From Aurantiochytrium sp. KH105 (taxonomy: Eukaryota > Sar > Bigyra > Thraustochytrida > Thraustochytriidae), in the NCBI GenBank assembly GCA_003116975.1, contig BGKB01000092.1:62001-126000 (forward strand): a stretch of DNA of 64,000 nucleotides. The letters run 5' to 3'. Shown here piece after piece: positions 1 through 7,914 of this stretch (its first letter is position 1; the number at the start of each line of letters is the position of its first letter). The notes beneath the pieces are model-generated. The model had not been told where the DNA came from, made no database searches, and saw nothing but the letters and a program-made list of their open reading frames with translations. The translations under genes and the position numbers were made by a program.

Positions 1-348
1 GGCTTTGTTTGCTGAGGAGGCGGAGCTCGACGGCGGTGGCGGCGAGAGAAAGCCTGCCGACGTGGACGACGGGGCTGCCGAGGAAGGAGAGCGACGCGGA
101 GTCCATGTGTCGATGCGCGATACCGTAGACATGGGTGCGGATCTGCTCTTGGACGAGGTCGTTTATGAGAGGAAACAGGAGGAGGGGAGAGGAGGGGAGG
201 GGGGCTGGCCGGCTGGCTGCCTAGGCACAGCAAAACGAAGCAAACCAAACCGAGTGAACGCTGATTTGACTGACGTATTGACGCTTGACTCTTTGACGGT
301 AACCTGATCACGATCACAGACGTCCTCGTACGCCTCTCACACACAACC
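1..348. other. Upstream region of the eS17 gene; possible edge of a divergent gene
   Basis: No complete gene is visible here. On the minus strand a frame is open from an ATG at 106 to the window edge and would encode the first 35 residues of a divergent protein. A second minus-strand ATG near 131 opens a Ser/Pro-rich frame instead, so the true frame is undecided. Positions 170 to 215 are a G/A-rich tract. The remainder should contain the promoter and 5' leader of the eS17 gene, although no TATA-like element stands out. Confidence 0.3.
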
Positions 349-720
349 ATGGGCCGCGTTCGCACCAAGACGGTGAAGAAGTCCGCCAAGGCGGTGGTGG
401 AGCTCCACTATGCGCGATTGACGCTTGACTTTCAGACCAACAAGCGCCTCTGTGAGGAGGTCGCCATCCTGCCGTCCAAGCGGATGCGCAACAAGGTTGC
501 CGGCTTTGTGACCCGCCTTATGAAGCGCATTGACCGTGGCCCCGTGCGCGGCATCTCGCTCAAGCTCCAGGAGGAGGAGCGCGAGCGCCGCATGGACTAC
601 GTCCCTGAGGTTTCCGCTATTGACCTTGACACCATCGAGGTTGACGCCGACACCATGGACATGCTCAAGGAGATGAAGGTCAACATCCCCAACGTCCAGG
701 TCGCCCGGACTCGCTACTAA
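349..720 (+). CDS. RPS17: 40S ribosomal protein S17 (eS17)
   Basis: This is a structural protein of the small cytosolic ribosomal subunit. The 123-residue product matches the usual eS17 layout. It starts [14 protein letters not shown], continues with the conserved KRLCEEVA and [13 protein letters not shown] stretches, and has the basic helix [22 protein letters not shown]-like segment followed by the [11 protein letters not shown] motif. The C-terminus is typical for the family and slightly shorter than in animals. The ATG at 349 sits in an ACC-ATG-G context and the frame is uninterrupted, so no intron is needed. It is followed head to tail by a TPR gene 423 bp away. Identification rests on recognisable family sequence and is secure. 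Confidence 0.97.
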   Translation: MGRVRTKTVKKSAKAVVELHYARLTLDFQTNKRLCEEVAILPSKRMRNKVAGFVTRLMKRIDRGPVRGISLKLQEEERERRMDYVPEVSAIDLDTIEVDADTMDMLKEMKVNIPNVQVARTRY

Positions 721-1143
721 ACCATACGTACAACATCCCCTTTTTACATATCCCCTTTGCTCCCCGCTGTTCTCTTCTCTTATCCCATCTCTCTGCTGCT
801 CTTGTGTCTTGCTCGGTGCTTTCCGTTCTTGCACGCTTAACCTACCTCCCCGAAAGAAAGTTGTCTCGAGTGTGCGCGCGAGACCTCGGAACTCGGTTCT
901 TGCTCAGCTTCTTGGTTGGTGGACATGAATTCCTCCTTTCGATCAACGTGACATCTCCGATTGATCAATTGATCGATTGATCGAAAGAAACAAAGCAAGA
1001 GCGAGCGATTGGACAAGCAATCCTCGGAAGAGCCCAGGGAACGGGTGTTGCGGCGATCCGCACGACGCGCTTGCTAGAGCTTGCTCGAGTCGCTGCGAGG
1101 TGCGAGCAGACGTAGACAGACAGGAAAAACAAGGACAAGAATC
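721..1143. other. Intergenic region between eS17 and the TPR gene
   Basis: This stretch holds the 3' end of the eS17 transcript, which is pyrimidine-rich from about 735 to 830, and the leader of the next gene. A cluster of overlapping TTGATC and GATCGATTGATCG units lies at about 958 to 984 and can pair with itself. No coding potential was seen. Confidence 0.6.
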
Positions 1144-2295
1144 ATGAGCGGCGCAGCTCCTCTGATGGCCGAGGGCCAGGCCGCGCTGGCGCAGCTCAAG
1201 GCGCACGGCGGCGGCGGCGGCGTCGACGAGTCGGAGCGCGATGTTGTGGCCGTGATTGTCCCTGCGGATGTCTCAGAGCCTGTGCGCGAGGTGACGGTTC
1301 ACCAGGCCAAGGGCAAGGCGCTTGGATGCTTTGTGGATTTTTGCAAGGACCACTTTAGCAGACAGGTACTCTCGGGAAACCAACTTGACACGTACCGCAA
1401 GCAGGTTCAGGAGCAGGCCAAGAACCAGGAAGTCTCGGAAGAAATGATCAAGAACTTGGCTGCACGCACCATGGTGGACATGGTCGTCCTGCACCCCAAC
1501 CGCCCCGACACGGGTTTTGTCTCAATCAACATGTATGTGGACGACAAGGGCATTGCCAAGGAACTCCCCATGAATCCCCGTGCAAGCGCCATTGTGGCCG
1601 CGTGTGGACAATCGACGCAGGTTCTGGGTGACGCCTTTATTGGCAAGCAATTCGACGACGAGGATGGCTTTTACCGCCTGGACTTCTTCGCCAAGGACCT
1701 CGATACCTCGCTGCCGTGGATGAAGTTCGCCGGCGCGTACAACCAGCGAAACGCTGGCCAGCAGCATCAGCCGTCTGCGGCCCAGCTCAAGCAGCTCGCC
1801 CAGAAAATGTCAGCCAAGCCACCTCCGACGGCCGCGGAAAAGGCCGCCAAGCACAAGGAGCACGTGACGTCGCGCAACGCCATTGTCCTCAAGGAAAAGG
1901 GCAACCGTCTTTTTGCGGCTGGAAAGGTTCCCGAGGCCCTCGAGGCGTATGGCGAATCGCTCAAGTTGGCGGGCGTCACGGATATTTCTGCTTCTGCTGA
2001 TCTTGCGGGGTTTGCGGAAAGCCCAATCGTGCATGCGTTATTGAGCAACCGTTCTGCGTGTCTGCACAAGCAAGGCAAGTATGAGGAGGCCCTCGAAAAC
2101 GCGCAAGCCTGCGCTCGCGTGCGGCCCAAGTGGCCCAAGGCCTACGGCCGGGAGGCCGAGGCGCTCACATCTTTGGGGCGCTTCGAAGAGGCGCGCGGGG
2201 CCTTGACGAAAGCGCTTGATCTCATCAAGCCCGAGGATCCTGCTCGTGCCGAGTTCCAAGCGCGTCTTGACAAGCTTCCGACATCCCAGGACTGA
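1144..2295 (+). CDS. TPR-domain protein, possible chaperone cofactor
   Basis: The predicted protein has 383 residues. The ATG at 1144 was chosen over frame-internal upstream codons because these are not ATG and encode a low-complexity basic extension. Residues about 30 to 200 form a globular domain that I cannot name; it contains VDMVVLHPNRPDTG and a later TQVLGDAFIGKQFDDEDGFY segment. Residues about 244 to 365 form three tetratricopeptide repeats, opening with the EKGNRLFAAGKVPEALEAY pattern and continuing with SNRSACLHKQGKYEEALENA and a GRFEEARGALTKAL repeat. This three-repeat C-terminal arrangement resembles the TPR clamps of HSP70/HSP90 co-chaperones, but a chaperone role is an inference. 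Expression, localisation and partner are unknown. Confidence 0.85.
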   Translation: MSGAAPLMAEGQAALAQLKAHGGGGGVDESERDVVAVIVPADVSEPVREVTVHQAKGKALGCFVDFCKDHFSRQVLSGNQLDTYRKQVQEQAKNQEVSEEMIKNLAARTMVDMVVLHPNRPDTGFVSINMYVDDKGIAKELPMNPRASAIVAACGQSTQVLGDAFIGKQFDDEDGFYRLDFFAKDLDTSLPWMKFAGAYNQRNAGQQHQPSAAQLKQLAQKMSAKPPPTAAEKAAKHKEHVTSRNAIVLKEKGNRLFAAGKVPEALEAYGESLKLAGVTDISASADLAGFAESPIVHALLSNRSACLHKQGKYEEALENAQACARVRPKWPKAYGREAEALTSLGRFEEARGALTKALDLIKPEDPARAEFQARLDKLPTSQD

Positions 2296-3295
2296 CTGAC
2301 AGTGAGGACGAACTGACTGCTGTCGCAAGGGATTCGAGAAGAGAGAGAGAGTGAGAGTGACAGATCATTAAGGGATGGAATGGAGCACGAGGGACGAGTT
2401 TGCTTGTTGTCATTTTCATCCAATTCATGCCGTCCCTTTCTTCTTTCGCTCATTGACAAATGACTTCAAGCAAGACAGGAACACCAAATTTCACGTCAAA
2501 TGCTCACCGTCAGTCAGACAGCTAGCTAGCCAGCTAGCCAGCCAGCCCCAAGGCCACTCTGCGCGACTTGTCGTCGTCTCCTCTTCTCTCTCCGCGTCGT
2601 CGTCCTCCTCCTTACTAGCCCAGCGAGACGTGACGAGGCTTTTGCAAGAAAGGGACGGACCCCAAGGGTCCCTGAGACCTTTTACTGGCGCTGGCCGTGG
2701 CCATCCACCCACCACGGCCGCTCCCGGCCTTCGGGGCCTGTCATTGGTGCCACTTGGGACCACGCCGCGCGACAGCCAGCCAACGATAACGATGGACGCG
2801 ACGGGTCGACGGTGCGGGGCCCCGTGCCGGCGGTGTGTCTCGTCGCAAAAGGACGACGGCGCCGGCGATGACGACGATGAGCTGACGATGTTGTTGATGA
2901 TGATGCTCACGACGCTGGCTGGTGCGATGCGAAGCGTGGCGGCTGCGAATGACAGGCTTCCAAGGCAAGGCTTAAACTTATAAACTGTAAAAAGGTTCCG
3001 CTCAAGTGCAGTATCTGCTGCGGCCAAGGGAGAATTCGATTGGCCGCGCGCTCGACCCCTGTTATTACACTCGGTTGAGGCAAACGCCCGCCACCGCTGG
3101 TTCTCCTCGCCCGCCTCGATCGATCGGTCGCGCGCTCGTGCACTATCAGCCGCGCCGCAGCTCGCAGGCCGGGCAGAGCAGAGCCGCGCGCCAGTGGTTG
3201 GTTGGCCCCCGGGCGCTTCTTCCCGGCCGGCAGAGGGGCCAGCAGAGGCCTCCTGCGCCGGAGCGCGGCGAGCAGAGGCGCAGCGCGGAGCAGGG

Positions 3296-3340
<45 letters not shown>

Positions 3341-3913
3341 AGCGCAGCGCGGCGCAGGGCGGGCGCCGCTTCCGCAGGGAGGGCGGAGGCGGGTCATTCC
3401 GCGTTCGCCAGGAGCCGCGGCGACCCGAGCGGAGGAGCAGAGCAGAGCAGAGCGGAGCAGAGCGGAGCGGAGCGGAGCAGAGCGGGCGCGAGGCGAGGCC
3501 GGCGAGGCGCACGCAGGCGGCGAGAGAGCGAGAGAGAGAGAGCGGCGCGCGGGAAGGCGGCGAGCACAGCCGTCGGGCAGAGGCCGGGCGGCGCGGCGAG
3601 GCGAGGCAGCTAGCAGGCTGCGCAGGCGCGGCAGCGCGAACTCCGGCGGCGCGAGGCGTAGTGCCACGCGCAGAACGGGAAAGCCCGTACCGCGAGCGGG
3701 CGAAGGAAGGGCCGCGGCGCCAGCAAGCAAGCGAGCAGGCAGGGCAGCCAGCCAGCCAGCCAGCCAACCAGGCAGCCGAGGCAAGCCAAGGCAAGCCGAG
3801 GCACGCCAGGGTAGCAGCAGCCAACCAGGAAAGCAAGCAAGCAAGCGAGCAAGCCTTCGCGCGCGCAGCGAGCGAGCGAGCGAGCAGCCAGGCAGGCAGG
3901 CAGGCAGGACAGC
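2296..3913. other. Long GC-rich intergenic and leader region with simple repeats
   Basis: No gene is convincing here. Stop-poor frames in several phases translate to Arg/Ala/Gly/Gln low-complexity sequence and reflect base composition. The right half, from about 3290 to 3910, is built of short repeats: a GGCA tetranucleotide run at about 3294 to 3336, AGAGC/GGAGC pentamers at about 3440 to 3485, GA runs near 3523 to 3542, and GCAA/GCCA/GCAG runs from about 3722 to 3910 that end directly at the start codon of the next gene. This is probably the promoter and long 5' leader of that gene. Positions 2521 to 2545 carry CTAGC/CAGC repeats. Confidence 0.55.
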
Positions 3914-5146
3914 ATGTCGTCGGGCGCCAACATCTTCGCGGCGCTCAACAGCGGGTCGAGCAAGAAGAGCAAACGCAAGGAGAAGAAGTCCGAGGCCGCC
4001 AAGGGCGAGGAGGAGCCCGCGGCCGCCAACAGCGAGGCGCAGCAGACCTCGGCCACGACCGACCCCGAGCCCCTCGCGGGGTCCCAGACGCTCGAGCAGC
4101 TCGCGAGTCTGGAACTGAATCAGAACTGGGGCGACCTTAGCGATGACGAGGACGACGACATGATGATGCTCGGCGCGGGCATGGGCTCTGCGCCCAATGG
4201 CACGGCCCCGGGTGAAGCAAACAAGGCCGAGAGCGCTGCTGCCGATGAGCACGAGGACGACGGCGACGAGGGCTTCATCTCCCCGACGAAAACCGCTGCC
4301 CCGGCAATGATCAAGCAATTGCACTCTGCTGGCAACGGGATCGTGGTGAACCAGTACAGCGACAGCGAGGACTCGGACGAAGAAGACTCGGACGAAGAAG
4401 ACTCGGACCAGGACGACGACACTGTCGCCAACGACGACGACAAAGACGACGAGGAGGAAAACGAAGACGACCAGTCATCCATGGCCACCAGCAGCGCCCC
4501 GCCTTCGCGGTCCGGGTCGCGGGCCAAGAACCGGCAGCCGAGCACGCCGCAACTCTCAAAGGAGGAAATCAAGAAGCGCGAGCTGGCCGAACTCGACGCC
4601 TTATTGTCCGAGGTCGCAAACGAGGACAAGAACGAGGACGCGGCGGGAGCCCTCCCCGCTGTTGCCGAAAATGGGGACGCAGCCGCCGCCGCCGACTTGG
4701 CGGCAATCGACGATGCCCAAGCCGCCGCTGCCGCCGCTTTCCTGGCGCAGCAGACGGGCCTTAGTGTGCAGACCAACGGGTCTTCGAGCGCAAAGAAGAA
4801 GAAGAAGAAGAAGAAGAACCGCAGCGCCACGTCTTCGCCGGCATCTGCAATGCCCGCGAGCGACGCAGCGCAGCCACCTGCCTCTGAGGCTGCAGCTGCC
4901 GCCGCCGCTGCCGAGGGTAGCATCAACGACACCGCCTCGACAGAGACTGGATCCACCGAGGGCAGTGTGGACATCAGAAAGGTCATGGCTGCTCGCGCCA
5001 AGTCGGCCAAGAAGAAGTCTGGATCCTCGATTGCGGCGCAGCGTGCTGCTGCCGCTGCCGCCGAGGCCAAGTCCAAAAGCTCGGCTGTGAACAAAAAGAA
5101 GAAGAAGAAGGACAAGCCTGTGTACGCTCCATCATCCGGCCCATAA
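3914..5146 (+). CDS. Highly charged low-complexity protein, function unknown
   Basis: The 410-residue product is not recognised. It begins MSSGANIFAALNSGSS followed by a Lys-rich stretch, and has a conserved-looking segment LEQLASLELNQNWGDLSDDED near residues 58 to 80. An acidic region at residues about 150 to 190 contains three near-repeats of the five-residue unit DSDEE. A helix EEIKKRELAELDALLSEVAN lies near residue 217. Two lysine runs (KKKKKKKK near 296 and KKKKKKDK near the C-terminus) alternate with Ala-rich segments. The alternation of acidic and basic tracts suggests a nuclear or ribosome-associated factor, but no domain supports this. The ATG at 3914 is the first in frame after the repeat-rich leader. 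Regular codon use and a 1.2-kb open frame with acid/base blocks argue that it is real. Confidence 0.75.
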   Translation: MSSGANIFAALNSGSSKKSKRKEKKSEAAKGEEEPAAANSEAQQTSATTDPEPLAGSQTLEQLASLELNQNWGDLSDDEDDDMMMLGAGMGSAPNGTAPGEANKAESAAADEHEDDGDEGFISPTKTAAPAMIKQLHSAGNGIVVNQYSDSEDSDEEDSDEEDSDQDDDTVANDDDKDDEEENEDDQSSMATSSAPPSRSGSRAKNRQPSTPQLSKEEIKKRELAELDALLSEVANEDKNEDAAGALPAVAENGDAAAAADLAAIDDAQAAAAAAFLAQQTGLSVQTNGSSSAKKKKKKKKNRSATSSPASAMPASDAAQPPASEAAAAAAAAEGSINDTASTETGSTEGSVDIRKVMAARAKSAKKKSGSSIAAQRAAAAAAEAKSKSSAVNKKKKKKDKPVYAPSSGP

Positions 5147-6249
5147 GTGGCTTCAGAGGGCAGAGAGGAGATGGTGAGCCATTCACCTTTTGTTCATTTC
5201 ACCTTGGCCGTCGCGTCAATTTCACGTCTCTGCAGCCCACGACTCCTTGTTTTCAGAAGACTGGGCTGCCGTGGGCTTCGTTGCAGTGTGAACGGAAAAG
5301 GGGTGGAGGTAGAGAAGGAGAAACGGGGCGGAAACGGGCGGCAATCGAGGGGCGAAGCGTTTCTTGACTGGTTTGGGTAGCCAGTCGGAGCGATTGTCCG
5401 TGGCCCAAGCGCCGACTGGCACATTGCCGCGCAGCTATGGATCTGTTATCAGTTACGAGATCATCAGTGCCATGTGTTGCGCGTGCCTTACCATGTCATC
5501 TTTACCGTCATTCGCGTACCCTTTGCGCTCTTTTCACCTTCTTTCTTCTTTCCACACCTTTTGGCAAGTTCGTCCCCTTTGAAGTTGTGGTCGACCGCTC
5601 ACAGATGTGCATTTTATCATTGGTTTTCAATCACAACACCAGAAAAGGCGAACAATGGCTCTAGTGCCGCACGCCAAAGCACGCGAACAGAGATGCCGAC
5701 CACTGGCGGGCGCTCTCTGCACGCAAGCAAAGGCATTATTTTAGCTAGCATGCGTCTGCTCAAATATTACTTTATCCCGATTTTCCACCCGCTGCGAAAC
5801 GTTCTCTATTTTTTTCCCCTGTTCTCTTTTTCTTTTGTCGATTAGGTAGTAGCAAGAGAAACACCACCGTGATGGCCGGCCTCTGGTCCTCCAACTTGAA
5901 GAGACACGGCATCCACCCTTTCTTTTCGATCTTTAGGGAGGAGAAGATGGTGACTCTCTTGCCAAGGATCACTGACTGACTGACTGACTGACACAAAGCA
6001 GACAAACAATGACACGATGTCTATGAGTGGAGCTTGAAAGTTGAAAAAAAGATAGAAAAAGAAATATTGGTACACACACATATACGCTTGCGCGTGCGCG
6101 TTCATGCGAGGAGGCTTGTGCGCGCAAAGAAAAGGTAACCTCGTGACAAACAAATTTGGTCAGTTGAGTCAGTCGGTCGATCAATTTAGTTGGTCGGTCG
6201 GTCGGTCGGTCGGTCGATCGATCGGTCGATCGATCGGTCGATCCGTCCG
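5147..6249. other. Convergent intergenic region between the 3' ends of two genes
   Basis: This 1.1-kb stretch lies between the 3' end of the charged-protein gene and the 3' end of the F-box/LRR gene on the other strand. It has lower GC than its surroundings and no convincing gene. CTGA-type tetramers occur at about 5971 to 5992. A GGTC/GATC tetramer tract lies at about 6190 to 6255 and reaches the stop codon of the LRR gene. Confidence 0.6.
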
Positions 6250-6255
6250 TCAGGT
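6190..6255. repeat. GGTC/GATC tetranucleotide tract
   Basis: The tract alternates GGTC and GATC units for about 65 bp. Every GATC is self-complementary, so the strand can fold on itself. It abuts the 3' end of the F-box/LRR coding region. Confidence 0.75.
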
Positions 6256-7914
6256 CGAAACAACCGAGATATACGCTGGTAGCGCATGAACCTGTGCCAA
6301 GCTAACTTGTGGGCACCAGCGCACACAGAGGCGACGCATGGCAGGGAGCTTGGCAAAGGCGCTCACACTTTTGAGACTGCTACAGCGGGTGAGATTTACA
6401 TACTCGAGGGACGAGCACGCCTCGAGGGCCGCGACGGATTGCAAACTGGCGCAAAAGCCAAGGTCAAGGTGCGTGAGCGACTTGCAATGGGCGAGACCGG
6501 ACAAATCCGCAAGGTTTGCACAGCCCGTGAGACTAAGATATTGCAGGGAGGTTCGCTCGGCTAGTGCGACGGATTGAAGCCCGATACAGCCCCCAAGAAA
6601 GAGATGTTCCAAAGCAGAGCACTTTGCGACCAGACCCACATCGACTACGCTATAGCAGTGACTCAAATCGAGCACACGCAATGCCTTGCACGAGACCAGG
6701 ACGTCAAGGTTCGCGAGTGAGTCACATCCCGAGAGCAAAACCTCTTTGAGAGACTTGGCGCAGGCCTTTAGCGCAGAAATGTCGACGAGCTGGTCGCAAG
6801 AGCCGAGGTCGATCTTTTCGAGCAGAGGTGGGAGACTCGGGCAGCTGACTAGCTGCGAGCAGCCCTGAAGAGCGAGACTGCGAAGACTGGCGAGGTCGGC
6901 GAGCCCTGCAACTGCGGTCGCGTGGTCCGAGAATAGAGAGAAGCACAAGCTAAGATCGAGCTCCTGGAGGTTTGTACAGAATTCGAGCCCTCGCAACGAG
7001 GAGAGGCCGCGGCAGCCCGAAAGGTGGAGCGCGCGGAGTTCCTCGCAGGACGCGAGGGGCTCGACAGAGGTGAGCGTCTCGCATCCCTCGAGACGAAGGT
7101 CCCGGAGATCGCGAAGCGCGGTGAGCGGTGAGAGATCGTCAAGCGGGTTGAGGCTGAGATCGAGGGTGGTGAGCCAGCGGCAGGCGCTGAGGCCGAGCAG
7201 GCCGCGTTGTCCGGCACCCCGAATGGCGAGGGAGCGCAGTACGAGCGGCTCGAGCGCGACATCCAAGACCTCGCGCACATTGGCGTCGCGGCAGTCGAGC
7301 GCGATACCTTGGACATACCAGCGGCGGCGGACGCTGCGAGACACGAAGCAGCGCGCAAGGGCAGTGCGTCCGAACCACCGGATGGGTTCCATTTGCAGCA
7401 GGTCGAGCTGGCGGCCCCATAGCTGCGCGCTGACGTCGTGACATGTGAGCGAGAGCATGCCGATGGCCTCGGGCCGCAAGTAGCTGAGGACCGTTTCCCA
7501 GAGGCCGTATTCATGGTAGACGAGGTCAACGAGCCCTGGGCGCTTGCGTGAAATTGTTGGTCGCGGTGAAACAACCCCCTTGCGAGCCATGTCGCCGAGG
7601 TGGGGGGGGTCGAGGTTGGCGTCATCATCGTCGCTACAATTTGCTTTTTCCTCTTCCACTTCGATTTGCCGTCGGCGGAGTTTGATGCTCGCGGGGCTGC
7701 AGGGGTGGGGTTTGATGCTGGTGACGGCACGCACGGAGCCGCTGGCGCCGCAATGGAAGCACGAGGCGTGGTCTTCGTAGATGGCGCGGAACTCGTCGGC
7801 CGGCTCGACGGGGGCGGGCGCGGGGCTGGCGTGGGGGCCTCTCGCGACGAGCAGGCTTTCTCTGCATTCTCCGCAGACGCCGATGCTCCAGTCTGAGAGC
7901 ATCAAGGTCTCCAT
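6250..7914 (-). CDS. F-box-like leucine-rich repeat protein with N-terminal CxxC pairs
   Basis: The 554-residue product starts with METLMLSDWSIG. Two cysteine pairs, C14/C17 and C52/C55, could form a zinc-binding knuckle. Residues about 135 to 168 (LWETVLSYLRPEAIGML and following) fit an F-box-like helix set, which in known proteins binds SKP1 of an SCF ubiquitin ligase. From about residue 228 to 540 there are some twelve cysteine-containing LRRs with the pattern LxxLxLxGCxxLxxL, close to the AMN1/FBXL subtype, ending near YISVVST. A substrate-receptor role for ubiquitination is inferred from this architecture only. The start is the first ATG in frame, immediately downstream of a pentamer tract in the leader. 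The DNA is codon-regular and free of interruptions. Confidence 0.85.
   Translation of the reverse strand: METLMLSDWSIGVCGECRESLLVARGPHASPAPAPVEPADEFRAIYEDHASCFHCGASGSVRAVTSIKPHPCSPASIKLRRRQIEVEEEKANCSDDDDANLDPPHLGDMARKGVVSPRPTISRKRPGLVDLVYHEYGLWETVLSYLRPEAIGMLSLTCHDVSAQLWGRQLDLLQMEPIRWFGRTALARCFVSRSVRRRWYVQGIALDCRDANVREVLDVALEPLVLRSLAIRGAGQRGLLGLSACRWLTTLDLSLNPLDDLSPLTALRDLRDLRLEGCETLTSVEPLASCEELRALHLSGCRGLSSLRGLEFCTNLQELDLSLCFSLFSDHATAVAGLADLASLRSLALQGCSQLVSCPSLPPLLEKIDLGSCDQLVDISALKACAKSLKEVLLSGCDSLANLDVLVSCKALRVLDLSHCYSVVDVGLVAKCSALEHLFLGGCIGLQSVALAERTSLQYLSLTGCANLADLSGLAHCKSLTHLDLGFCASLQSVAALEACSSLEYVNLTRCSSLKSVSAFAKLPAMRRLCVRWCPQVSLAQVHALPAYISVVST

Noticed and set aside
3146-4324. Long minus-strand open frame opposite the charged-protein gene
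   Set aside because: It translates to Ala/Leu/Arg repeats mirroring GGCA-type DNA and contradicts the protein-like plus-strand frame.
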